DNA of 64,000 bases from contig OZ240666.1 of NCBI GenBank assembly GCA_965198675.1, positions 1,922,001-1,986,000 of the forward strand, read 5' to 3'. The first letter of the stretch is position 1, and each line of letters begins with the position of its first letter. A model generated the notes under the pieces. That model did no database searches. It worked only from the letters and a program-made list of their open reading frames with translations, and was not told where the DNA came from. This DNA comes from Prochloron sp965198675 (GTDB lineage: Bacteria > Cyanobacteriota > Cyanobacteriia > Cyanobacteriales > Prochloraceae). This document shows positions 55,187 to 63,549 of the stretch, one piece after another. The position numbers and the translations under genes were made by a program.

Positions 55187-56446
55187 TTAAGCAGTGACAG
55201 CTATATCATCCTTCTGAATTAGCTTACTGTAGAGTTGGCTCAGTCTAGATACAACCCCATTCCAGCTAAACTTCTTCTCAACCCGCTTTCTCCCATTGAT
55301 ACCCAACTTTACACCCCATGACGGATGATTCAGAATGCGATCTATTGCTCCAGCAAAAGCCGCCACATCTTGGGGTGGGATCAGTAAACCAGTTTCTTCA
55401 TCTATAACAGTAAACTGTAACCCCCCTACATCGCTAGCAACTACGGGGGTTCTGCTAGCCATCGCTTCGATGGCCACTAAACCAAAAGGTTCGTAATGAC
55501 TCGGTACGACGCAAACATCCGCAGCAGCATAATAAAGGGGTAAATCTTCCTGCCCAATTCTACCAGGAAAATAAGTTCGCTCTGACATTCCCACCTCTGC
55601 AACTATCCTCTCGATTCGCTCTCTCTCCAACCCATCACTCTGTCCTAGACGAGAACCTCCCCCAATAATAACTCTTAAACCAGGATTCTCTCGCCACTGG
55701 GACTGATTAACTGCCCTCACCAGAGTTTCGATACCCTTGCGCTTGTCAAAGCGTCCCACATAGAGTACCACTTTAGCATCCTCTTCCATCCCCAAGCTAG
55801 CCCGTGCTTGAAAACGATTCACCTTCCCAAAGCTGTGAATATCCGTACCGCAGGAAATAATAGCAATCTTCCCAAACCCGGAAACCAATTTATGCATGTG
55901 TTCTTTTTCTTGAGGACTGGTGGCTACCACCCTATCTGCCTTTTCTAAACAAGCTTTTTCCACCCGCAAGCGAGTCCGATCTACCATGGGAATAGTAGAC
56001 ACAGACTTGTACTTCACCGCACCCAGGGAATGATAGGTGTGAACCATGGGTAGGGACAACTTTTCTTTAAGTTGCAGCCCCACCCAGCCGGAAATCCAGT
56101 AATTAGTATGAACCAGGGAATATTCAATCCCTTCCCTCCTTTGAAACTTGAGCAGTGCGGCGACAAAATCGGACCTATAGCTAAAAATCTCGTCCCGAGA
56201 TATGAAATCTTCTGGTCCTGCATGTATGCGAATAGTACGGCAATTAGGAGCATGTTGAACTATTTTGGGTTGTTGGGAGTCGCTAGCGCGAGTAAACATA
56301 TCCACCCTCCAACCCCGTGCAGCTAAAGCTTCCCCCACTTTTCTCACATATACATTCTGTCCTCCAGCTTCTTCTTTACCTATTTCTACTGCTGGATCGC
56401 CGTGGACAGAAATTAGGGCGATGGACTTTTGCTGTTGATTATACAT
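55187..56446 (-). CDS. Family GT4 glycosyltransferase (sucrose-phosphate-synthase-like)
   Basis: 419 residues. The N-terminal domain has ISVHGDPAVEIGKEEAGGQN and VYVRKVGEALAARGW, typical of GT4 enzymes related to sucrose-phosphate and sucrose synthases. The donor-binding domain has VVLYVGRFDKRKGIETLVRA, YYAAADVCVVPSHYEPFGLV and AIEAMASRTPVVASDVGGLQ (EX7E). It transfers a sugar from a nucleotide sugar with retention, in the cytoplasm; the acceptor cannot be told. The frame is intact and it is monocistronic. Confidence 0.93.
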   Translation of the reverse strand: MYNQQQKSIALISVHGDPAVEIGKEEAGGQNVYVRKVGEALAARGWRVDMFTRASDSQQPKIVQHAPNCRTIRIHAGPEDFISRDEIFSYRSDFVAALLKFQRREGIEYSLVHTNYWISGWVGLQLKEKLSLPMVHTYHSLGAVKYKSVSTIPMVDRTRLRVEKACLEKADRVVATSPQEKEHMHKLVSGFGKIAIISCGTDIHSFGKVNRFQARASLGMEEDAKVVLYVGRFDKRKGIETLVRAVNQSQWRENPGLRVIIGGGSRLGQSDGLERERIERIVAEVGMSERTYFPGRIGQEDLPLYYAAADVCVVPSHYEPFGLVAIEAMASRTPVVASDVGGLQFTVIDEETGLLIPPQDVAAFAGAIDRILNHPSWGVKLGINGRKRVEKKFSWNGVVSRLSQLYSKLIQKDDIAVTA

Positions 56447-56742
56447 CTTATTTTCTCCCCTCCGTTGATTTTAATCAAGTTGCAGCACGACAGAGTCAAG
56501 CTTTGATAAAGCCCCACCCCGCATAGTTTGTATTGCGTCTCAAGAAAATAGTCTTTTGGGGACTTAATCAAATTTCGTATTACATCTATGAGCATTATAT
56601 CACCACTTGGCTCGCTTAATAACAAAAACATAAAAATTTCCTGGAAACCTTTGCTGTCAGTAGCTTTGAAAGATTTGAAAAAAAAGGCAAATAACCTTGA
56701 CAAATTTGTAACCAACCGTTTATAATTATTTGGTGTGGCCAT

Positions 56743-56827
56743 GGAGAGGTGGCTGAGTGGTCGAAAGCGGCACACTGCTAATGTGTTAGTCCTGCGGGGC
56801 TCGAGGGTTCGAATCCCTCCCTCTCCG
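56743..56827 (+). tRNA. tRNA-Ser(GCT)
   Basis: Acceptor GGAGAGG/CCTCTCC, D-arm GGCTG..., anticodon stem GCACA/TGTGT with loop CTGCTAA (anticodon GCT), long class II variable arm, T-arm GAGGG-TTCGAAT-CCCTC, discriminator G. CCA is not encoded. Confidence 0.95.
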
Positions 56828-57093
56828 TACTCGTACCATGACAGTTCGTAGGATGCGGACGCCAAGGGCGGTTGCTTCGCAAAGCTTACGCAAAGCTTCG
56901 CAAAGCTTCGCAATGGCAACGCACCATTGCTCGCTGCCTTTGCGCCTCCGGGCGAAACAAAATAAACCACAGAGGCACAGAGAACACAGAGGAAAGGTTT
57001 GGGGTAGCGATCGCCCTCCCCTCCCGTAACCGTAGGGTGGGCAATTTGGAAAACATTTAATACCCTATAATGATGTTAACTCTATTATGAAAA
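56828..57093. repeat. Repeat cluster downstream of tRNA-Ser
   Basis: A GTAGGATGCG half-unit is followed by GGACGCCAAGGGCGGTTGCT with repeated TTCGCAAAGC units (56860-56922). Then come a CAGAGGCACAGAGAACACAG fragment and a HIP1 site. No gene. Confidence 0.75.
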
Positions 57094-58101
57094 CTAACTA
57101 ACAAATATTGGCATAACTTCAGCAGCAGTAAAGAGACCGTAAATACGGCGACGATGCAAAGAAATGCCAGCTTTGAGATAGCCAAAGGCGGGACCACAAA
57201 CATTAGCTGCCATGCTAGTTTCATCTCCGAGGATAAAGGTATGAGTGGAAATTTTACCTTCAAAAGTACGTCCTGTTACCTTAACATTAGTACTGAGAGG
57301 CTTTTGAGGATTGCGGGTATCCACCACGCCTCCGACGGTGACGCGATCGCGGGAACAAATCCCAGCCATTTCCAACATCAGGTCATCAGCGTGTTCCATA
57401 TTCTCCAGGCTAATAATACCCTTAGTCTTATCTAACAAATCCTCCACCTCAGCATCGCTCATCCCCCTCGCTTTTTCCACATCATATCCCGGCATGTGGG
57501 CGATATCTTCCCGAATCGTAGCCCGGTAAGCTTCCCAGTTGGCAATACCCACCCCAAAGGTAATCTTCACACTGTGGATTTCGGCGTAACTTTGAGCTGC
57601 GATGGCCGCAGCAGCGGTTAACAGTCCCGGAGTAGCCCCACAACCAGTCATGTAAGTAATCCCCGCTTTTGCCAAGGAGCCAGATAACTGCCTCATTTGT
57701 TCCACCGCACTGGTTCGTTTCAGGGCATCCACTAACACTCCCTGCCAACCAGATTTAATAAACTCTTTGGCTACATTTGCCATGAATGTATTGGGTAAAT
57801 TGGGCAAAGCGAGAAAATAACCATCCACTGCTGTTGCTTTAGCAATTAAATCGGGAATGCTTTGGTGGCTGAGAGTGCCTTCCGGTTTTAGATAGCCCAG
57901 GGAACCTTGCTGGTTCGAGGTAGCAATAGCCCGGTCCGGATCTAAACCACCAGGGTTATAAGCATAGCCTTGAGCGTCTGCTGCTGCTGTTAACACCATC
58001 TCCTGCTTCGGGGCAAGAACTCTAGCTGCTGCTTGTCCTAAACCGCCAAAACCTAATACTCCTACCTGGATTCTAGTGGTCACTTGCTCTTTACTCCTCA
58101 T
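57094..58101 (-). CDS. Saccharopine dehydrogenase-like oxidoreductase
   Basis: 335 residues. A Rossmann NAD(P)-binding start, VGVLGFGGLGQAAARVLAPK (about residues 13-32), is followed by LVDALKRTSAVEQM and the cyanobacterium-conserved TYMTGCGATPGLLTAAAAIA. The C-terminal part has MPGYDVEKARGMSDAEVEDL and RVTVGGVVDTRNPQKPLSTN. The family is annotated in cyanobacteria as saccharopine-dehydrogenase-like, but the reaction is unproven. The frame is intact. The upstream 58102-58368 holds a GTAGGGGCA..TGCCCCTAC hairpin and an AGTTACC unit, no gene. Confidence 0.88.
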   Translation of the reverse strand: MRSKEQVTTRIQVGVLGFGGLGQAAARVLAPKQEMVLTAAADAQGYAYNPGGLDPDRAIATSNQQGSLGYLKPEGTLSHQSIPDLIAKATAVDGYFLALPNLPNTFMANVAKEFIKSGWQGVLVDALKRTSAVEQMRQLSGSLAKAGITYMTGCGATPGLLTAAAAIAAQSYAEIHSVKITFGVGIANWEAYRATIREDIAHMPGYDVEKARGMSDAEVEDLLDKTKGIISLENMEHADDLMLEMAGICSRDRVTVGGVVDTRNPQKPLSTNVKVTGRTFEGKISTHTFILGDETSMAANVCGPAFGYLKAGISLHRRRIYGLFTAAEVMPIFVS

Positions 58102-58368
58102 ATTTTACGAACTATAGCGCTGCAATAGCAGTTACCAGTTGTAGGGGCAATGCCGTGCCCCTACCAGTTATAGCGATCGCCAGGGCGATTGCTATCTGTC
58201 CTAACCTGCAATCCTAGTGCTATAAACCAAGATTTTCAATCGAGACCTTGACGAACTGCAAAGGTTAAGGGAAACTGAAAATAAGTTAGAGTGACAACAC
58301 CTGTTTAGATTAACTTTTGCTAAGATATGTCTAGAATTGGTATAATTACTCAAATTTTATTTTAGACT

Positions 58369-58590
58369 ATGAGCTTAGAAACCTTAGAATTCACCATTTA
58401 TCCCGATGGCAGGGTACGGGAGAAGGTCACAGGCATTGTCGGAGCATCTTGTCAAGAAGTGACAGCGGCAATTGAGTCTCAGCTGGGACAAGTGATTTCT
58501 CAAACCACAACATCCGATTACTTCGCACAAAACGAAGTGAGTCAGTCAACAACAGCCAAGAACCAAGCATCCTACCTGTCAAACTCATAA
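58369..58590 (+). CDS. DUF2997 family protein
   Basis: 73 residues: LETLEFTIYPDGRVREKVTG then IVGASCQEVTAAIESQLGQV, the DUF2997 pattern (E-x-x-I-x-P-x-G-x-V). It is the first gene of the conserved DUF2997-DUF1257-ferredoxin operon. The function is unknown; the context suggests an iron-sulphur or redox-linked role. A TAACTGG unit lies just after its stop, before the next gene. Confidence 0.88.
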   Translation: MSLETLEFTIYPDGRVREKVTGIVGASCQEVTAAIESQLGQVISQTTTSDYFAQNEVSQSTTAKNQASYLSNS

Positions 58591-58647
58591 CTGGTAACTG
58601 CTATAAATCCGTTTTTAACATCAGCGTCCAATTTAACAAAGAAGAAT

Positions 58648-59034
58648 ATGTCTCATTTCAGCAATATCAAAACCCAAATCCGCAACCTCTCCTCTTTAAA
58701 AGAAGCTTTAACGGATATGGAGGTGGATTGGAAATCCGGTCCCGTTCCTGTCAGAGGTTATCAGGGTCAAACCCGCAGTGCAGAAGTGGCGATCGCCCAG
58801 GAAAACGATTACGACATCGGCTTTTCCTGGAACGGGAAAGAATACGAGTTGGTAGCAGACTTGCAGTATTGGCAGCAACCTTTATCCGTAGACGGTTTCC
58901 TCAAGCGCTTGACCCAAAGATACGCTTACCGTACAGTCCTGGAGGAAACTTGCAAGCAAGGATTTGCAGTGGCGGAGGAAGCCAAGAATGAGGACGGATC
59001 CATTAGTTTAGTAGTACAACGCTGGAGTGCGTAA
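58648..59034 (+). CDS. ycf35: Ycf35 (DUF1257) family protein
   Basis: 128 residues, full length for Ycf35: MSHFSNIKTQIRNLSSLKEA, VRGYQGQTRSAEVAIAQEND, YDIGFSWNGKEYELVADLQY, RYAYRTVLEETCKQGFAVAE. It is conserved in cyanobacteria and red-lineage plastids, with unknown function. The stop TAA overlaps the next start by one base (TAATG at 59032-59036), so translation is coupled to the ferredoxin gene. Confidence 0.93.
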   Translation: MSHFSNIKTQIRNLSSLKEALTDMEVDWKSGPVPVRGYQGQTRSAEVAIAQENDYDIGFSWNGKEYELVADLQYWQQPLSVDGFLKRLTQRYAYRTVLEETCKQGFAVAEEAKNEDGSISLVVQRWSA

Positions 59035-59453
59035 TGTCCGACTCTACCCCTATAACAGAACGCTCTGGTTTAGAACCAGAATTGGGAGGTCTCTTTCGCT
59101 ATGGGTCGGAACGTTCCGGTTTAGAACCGGAGTTAGGAGGAGAACTGCGGCAAAATGGCGTTTACGTGGATGAAGTAACTTGTATCGGTTGCAAGCACTG
59201 CGCTCACGTTGCTCCTAACACCTTTTTTATTGAACCGGATTATGGACGCTCCCGGGTTACTCGTCAAGACGGGGATAGCTTAGATTTGGTTCAAGAGGCG
59301 ATTGACACCTGTCCAGTAGATTGCATTCACAAGGTCGATTACACAGAACTGAAGAAGTTAGAAAAACAGCGGAAGTATCAACAGATTAAACATCTTGGGT
59401 TTCCCCAAACTCACTCAACTCCTGCTGTCAAAAAACTGAAGCAAGTTAGCTGA
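59034..59453 (+). CDS. Ferredoxin-like Fe-S protein of the Ycf35 operon
   Basis: 139 residues. The Fe-S domain has VDEVTCIGCKHCAHVAPNTF (CxxCxxC) and IDTCPVDCIHKVDYTELKKL (CPVDC). This may bind one 4Fe-4S or 3Fe-4S cluster, since the first group is CIGCKHC and the second has one CP. The N-terminal arm carries a duplicated segment, ERSGLEPELGG, at about residues 9-19 and 27-37. A basic helix ends the protein. It is probably a soluble electron carrier working with the two proteins encoded upstream. Confidence 0.9.
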   Translation: MSDSTPITERSGLEPELGGLFRYGSERSGLEPELGGELRQNGVYVDEVTCIGCKHCAHVAPNTFFIEPDYGRSRVTRQDGDSLDLVQEAIDTCPVDCIHKVDYTELKKLEKQRKYQQIKHLGFPQTHSTPAVKKLKQVS

Positions 59454-59464
59454 ATGCCGAGAAG

Positions 59465-59494
59465 CCTCACACCATAATTTTTAATTTGGTGTGA
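59465..59494 (+). terminator. Hairpin after the ferredoxin gene
   Basis: CTCACACCA and TGGTGTGAG form a 9-bp perfect stem around an AT-rich loop, 12 bases after the stop codon. No U-run follows. It could end the operon, or be the left-end hairpin of the tnpB element that starts at about 59500. Confidence 0.55.
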
Positions 59495-59563
59495 GATGAA
59501 TCGGCGTGAACACAAATATTGCTAACTAATGATAGAATAAATATAAACGTTGTTAACCCAGCC

Positions 59564-60809
59564 ATGAGGATCGCTTACCAATACAGGCTAAGACCAAATA
59601 AAGAACAGGTCGCCACAATAGAAACGTGGCTAGAGTTGTTGCGTAGGCAATATAACTATCGTTTATTTGAGCGTTTTTCCTGGTGGGAAGATAACCGAAA
59701 TCCTATCAATGCTTGTCCTCTCAATACCCCCATTCCTCAATTGAGGGATAATCCCGATTATTACTCTCAAAAACGGGATTTGGTCAACACGAAACAAAAA
59801 TTTCCTGAATACAAGCAAATTCATTCTCAAGTATTACAAGACTGCATCAAGAGAGTTAAACTTGCTTGAGAGCGTTGGTTAAAACAAGATAGCAACGGCA
59901 AACGCTTGGGCTAACCCAGATTTAAGGGTAAGGGACGTTATAGAAGTTTTATTTTCCCCCAAATGAAACAAGATTGTATTAAGGGGAAATGGATTAATTT
60001 GCCAAAAATTGGACGGATAAAACTAATTCAACACCGCCCTATACCTGAAGGCTGCAACTATAAGCCGTAAAGCAGATGGTTACTATGTAACTTTATCTTT
60101 GGAAGATAAATCAGTCCCTGTATTCACTCCAGATATCAAACCAAGTCTAGAAAATACCCTAGGGATAGATATGAGGTTAAAAGATTTTCTGGTAACAAGT
60201 GAAGGGTAATCGGTAGACATACCTCAGTATTACATAAAATACCAAAAGCGATTAAAAGTATTACAAAAACGCTTATCTCGATGCGAAAAGGGTAGTAATA
60301 GAAGGAGAAAAGCAATAAAGGCAGTTGGAAAACAACATAAAAAGATTGCGATATTGAAATCCGAAGTTATCGCTCATGAAGACCTGAATATAAAAGGACT
60401 AGCTAAAAGCAGATTGAGTAAATCGATTAATGATGCTGGGTGAGGTCAATTTCTGACTATATTGACTGCCAAAGCTGGAAAAGCTGGGCAGTTAATAATA
60501 GCAGTAAATCCCAACGGCACAAGTCAAGATTGCTCAAATTGTGGGGAGAAAGTGTCAAAGAAACTATCTGAAAGAGTACATTCTTGTCCTCATTGCAAAG
60601 TCGTTCTAGATCGTGACGAAAATGCAGCTAGAAATATAAAAAATAGGGCGGTAGGGCATTCCGTTTTTAAAGCTCGTGGAGTCCGACGCAATGGCGGGAC
60701 TGCGAAGCGAGAGCAGCTCAGACTATACCGCTTTGCGGTTACTGTGGGAGTATGTCACGAAATCATCAAATCATACTATAAAGAATCAATAATCTTAACC
60801 AGTCTTTAG
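59564..60809 (+). pseudogene. tnpB: IS200/IS605-type tnpB with several frameshifts, stops and a deletion
   Basis: It starts MRIAYQYRLRPNKEQVATIE at 59564. Fragments in different frames follow: SRKADGYYVTLSLEDKSVPV, LGIDMRLKDFLVTSEG (RuvC Asp), VIAHEDLNIKGLAKSRLSKS (RuvC Glu, with about 20 residues missing before it) and CSNCG..CPHCK with DRDENAARNIKNRAVGHSVF. It ends at 60809. At least four lesions are present, so it is long dead. Hairpins at 59465 and 60798 may mark the element ends. Confidence 0.85.
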
Positions 60810-60824
60810 TCTGGTGCTTTTTTC
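60798..60824 (+). terminator. Hairpin with U-run after tnpB
   Basis: ACCAG...CTGGT followed by GCTTTTTT. A second weaker one, AACCTCC...GGGGGTTTTTTT, is at 60830-60866. Confidence 0.6.
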
Positions 60825-60987
60825 TCAAGAAACCTCCATGGAAAGTTACTATGGGGGGTTTTTTTGGAGATTTGAACCGCAAGTGATTTTGTCAACGACT
60901 TTTTAGAAAATTAAGCCAAATAGCTAAAAAATCTTAACTTTATTAAATTATTGTTAATATCAGGTTGTTGTTAAATCACAATTAGCC

Positions 60988-61152
60988 ATGAAAAAAGTTT
61001 TTGCTTTCTTAGCAGTTGCCTTAATTGCTTGTTTGACATTGCTTCCTAATCCTGTATTAGTATCAGCTGACATCTACCAAAATGGTGTAGATATCGCTTG
61101 GATGTCAGATAGCGGGGATGTCTACCAAAATGGTGTCGAGGTTCGACGATAA
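60988..61152 (+). CDS. 54-residue exported peptide with a doubled YQNGV motif
   Basis: The signal peptide MKKVFAFLAVALIACLTLLP is followed by NPVLVSADIYQNGVDIAWMS and a second DVYQNGVEVRR before the stop. The mature peptide would be about 25 residues with two copies of (I/V)YQNGV. I do not recognise a family. The histidine kinase frame (61118) begins inside its last codons, on the same strand. A small exported peptide next to a sensor kinase could be a signal; that is speculation. Confidence 0.6.
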   Translation: MKKVFAFLAVALIACLTLLPNPVLVSADIYQNGVDIAWMSDSGDVYQNGVEVRR

Positions 61153-62359
61153 TCAGTGTAGAGGACTGATTTTATCCGCCCCAGGCACCGTCTTGAGTAC
61201 TCATACCCTACTGAATTGCTTTGAGACCGGTATTTTTACCCCCAAAGCCTTTAATCCTCTCGCTTTAATGCCCGCACCTCCAATCAAACAAACTAACCCA
61301 CCTCTAACCCCCACTATAACCCAACTGCCTTTACTCCCCAATAATCCCATTGCTGAGGAACTATTTTGTCTCACTTTTACTTCTAGCTTTAGTTTGACCA
61401 TGGTTTTGGGAGAAGATTATCAAGGTATTCCCGCTTTTCAGTTTTCCTTCTGTCCAGAAACTAACCAGCAAATTTGGAAAACCCTGCGATCGCGATTGGT
61501 GGTTACCAACCATTCCCAACTCAGTCACTTAGATGAAGTAGTAGCCCAATTTTTCCCCACAACCCCAGACTATTCCAGAGTCCAACACTTCAGTCGTCAC
61601 TTACTCAAGCATTTACCAGATCCCCCACCCCCACTAGGAATAACGGAACCTCAACCAGAGTTAGATATTCCTCAACAACCCCCAGAAGTAGAACTGCTGG
61701 AAGCTCTCAGCCACGAAATTCGCACCCCTCTCACCACTATTCGCACTTTAACCCGATTGCTGCTGAAAAAGCGTCGTCACTTGACAGAAAAAGTAATTCA
61801 GCGCTTAGAATGTAGCGAACAAATTGATCCCATGGAACTGATTTTGCGGACAGCAGCATTGAGCAAACAAGAACAGCAAGTTCCCCTGTCTCCCATATCT
61901 CTGGAGCAAGTATTCCACCAGAGTATCCCTTGCTGGCGTGAACGGGCGCGACGGCGGAATGTTATCCTGGATGTAGTATTGCCCTCCAATTTACCTACCG
62001 TAGTAACAGATCCAGCTATGCTCCACCAGGTACTAACTGGAGTAATGGAGAATTTTACCCGCAGTTTACCCCATGGAGGAGAAATTCAAGTGGAAGTAAA
62101 AACAGCTGGCGATCGCCTCAAGTTAGAACTGGTCTCCCAATCAACTCATGAGAGCAACCCCTTCAAATCTCTCGGTCAACTCCTCATGTTTCAACGGTCA
62201 ACGGGTTGTCTTCGTCTCAATCTGGACGCAACCAAAAATCTCTTTCATGTTTTGGGAGCTAAACTAATCGTGCGTCAGAAACCTCAACAAGCCTGCCTGC
62301 CCGCGGCATTGATTAATGGCGCGGGCGCGGCGCTCGGCAGGGGTCTGGCTATACCTTAG
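61118..62359 (+). CDS. Sensor histidine kinase with a repeat-altered C-terminus
   Basis: 413 residues as read. The N-terminal ~170 residues are a non-membrane, cyanobacterium-type sensory region (TPKAFNPLALMPAPPIKQTN, CLTFTSSFSLTMVLGEDYQG). The H-box is LLEALSHEIRTPLTTIRTLT (His about 199), followed by an ATPase-like region (DPAMLHQVLTGVMENFTRSL, SPHGG-type N-box, weak G-boxes). A repeat at 62291-62410 replaces the ending with ACLPAALINGAGAALGRGLA. Beyond it, GVFTIFLPL restarts the normal C-terminus in another frame. The first codons overlap the small exported peptide gene, so the true start may be later. No response regulator is nearby. Confidence 0.75.
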   Translation: MSTKMVSRFDDNQCRGLILSAPGTVLSTHTLLNCFETGIFTPKAFNPLALMPAPPIKQTNPPLTPTITQLPLLPNNPIAEELFCLTFTSSFSLTMVLGEDYQGIPAFQFSFCPETNQQIWKTLRSRLVVTNHSQLSHLDEVVAQFFPTTPDYSRVQHFSRHLLKHLPDPPPPLGITEPQPELDIPQQPPEVELLEALSHEIRTPLTTIRTLTRLLLKKRRHLTEKVIQRLECSEQIDPMELILRTAALSKQEQQVPLSPISLEQVFHQSIPCWRERARRRNVILDVVLPSNLPTVVTDPAMLHQVLTGVMENFTRSLPHGGEIQVEVKTAGDRLKLELVSQSTHESNPFKSLGQLLMFQRSTGCLRLNLDATKNLFHVLGAKLIVRQKPQQACLPAALINGAGAALGRGLAIP

Positions 62360-62410
62360 CAGGAGTTTGGCCAACACCGAAGGTGCCGCCTTTGGCGTCC
62401 CTTAGCAGGG
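62291..62410. repeat. Compound repeat at the end of the histidine kinase gene
   Basis: GCCTGCCTGCCCGCGGCATT with GGCGCGGCGCTCGGCAGGGG, then CACCGAAGGTGCCGCCTTTG (a GGACGCC-family unit) and TTAGCAGGGG. Kinase coding sequence flanks both sides. Confidence 0.75.
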
Positions 62411-62448
62411 GTTTTCACTATTTTCTTACCTCTCGTGTCAGTTAGGGA

Positions 62449-62730
62449 ATGTCATTAGACTTTAGTTATGCTATAATTAATGATAAATATATAATGATAT
62501 ACCAAAGAATCCTCCTAAACCAAGACTTCCCCGAACACAACCTTAAAAAAAGAGACATCGCCACTTTTATCGATACTGTCCCCCACCCCACAGGGGGAGA
62601 AGAAGGCTACATACTCGAAATATTTAATGCTCTCGGTGAATCCATAGACACCATCATCGTGCCCCAATCTGCCGTTTCCCCCCTCCGCTCCCATGAGATT
62701 TTATCGGTCCGTTCCCTCGTACAAGCTTAG
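62449..62730 (+). CDS. DUF4926 family protein
   Basis: 93 residues as read; the ATG at 62494 (MIYQRILLNQDFPEHNLKKR) is a better family start and gives 78. The pattern LLNQDFPEHNLKKRDIATFI, then EEGYILEIFNALGESI and the IIVPQSAV end fits DUF4926, small beta-barrel-like proteins often encoded near TA or mobile genes. No DUF6883-type partner is seen. Function unknown. Confidence 0.7.
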   Translation: MSLDFSYAIINDKYIMIYQRILLNQDFPEHNLKKRDIATFIDTVPHPTGGEEGYILEIFNALGESIDTIIVPQSAVSPLRSHEILSVRSLVQA

Positions 62731-62808
62731 TCCAATTGAATTTTCCCAGCGGCGACGGCTACTTTAACTGCCTTCTTCCATATCCTTGCTAGAAAATAGG
62801 AGAAAGCA

Positions 62809-63117
62809 TCAAGTCATCTCATTGATTGACGAAAATTCAGCTACATCTTTCTCGTCTAAATTGAACCACTCGCCATTAAGACGTTTGCCTTTGAATTTAG
62901 TGTGCCAGTAATATTCTGATTGGTTTATATCATTGGTGCTAATTGCATGTATCAAATCTACTTTGAAAGGGAGCTGTGTCTCTATAACCCTGGTTCTTTG
63001 AGGCAAGTTTTTTGTTTTGCCTATTTTATAATATCCATTCCCGTGTAAAAGGTAAATATATCCCTTTGTTCGTTTTTTGGGATAAGGCTCTTCGATGATT
63101 CGGCTTCTTGTTTTGGA
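62809..63117 (-). pseudogene. GIY-YIG-type nuclease fragment
   Basis: The frame is open from 63117, just after a TAG. GYIYLLHGNGYYKIGKTKNL is a GIY-YIG start with the conserved KIG, then RTRVIETQLPFKVDLIHAIS and SEYYWHTKFKGKRLNGEWFN. It has no start codon at the expected place, so the N-terminus is lost. This resembles the T5orf172/GIY-YIG domain found at the end of larger phage or mobile proteins. Confidence 0.65.
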
Positions 63118-63199
63118 CTAGACAACCCGCAGGGAATCAAGGAAACTAAAGAGATATAAAACGAGTCCCTTTCACAACCTCTCAACCCAGATGTCAAAA

Positions 63200-63548
63200 A
63201 GCAGCAATCTCTGATGTAGGTTGGGGAATGTTTGTCAACTTCTTGGACTATAAATTAGAGAAAGAAGGAAAAATTCTAGTAGAAATTGACAGATGGTTCC
63301 CTAGCTCAAAACTCTGCTCGAATTGTCACTGCCAAGTCACTGAAATGCCGTTAGATGTAAGGGAATAGACTTGTCCTAATTGTGGCGCCCAATACGACCG
63401 AGACGGCAATGCCGCAGCGAATATTAGAGCAGAAGGGATCAGAAAACTACAGGCGGATGGAACAGCCGTCTCTGCTGGTCGAGGCGACGTAAGACCAAAT
63501 CGAGGGCGTAAGCTATCGACGAGGCAGTCGCCATGGATGCCGGGGTAG
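63200..63548 (+). pseudogene. tnpB: tnpB C-terminal fragment
   Basis: It reads ISDVGWGMFVNFLDYKLEKE, then FPSSKLCSNCHCQVTEMPLD, a TAG at 63366-63368, then TCPNCGAQYDRDGNAAANIR. The zinc ribbon and the last RuvC Asp (YDRDGNAAANI) of TnpB are clear. The TAG replaces the usual Trp (R-x-W-x-C-P). The N-terminal two thirds are missing. The tail runs to 63548, overlapping no other gene. Confidence 0.8.
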
Positions 63549-63549
63549 T

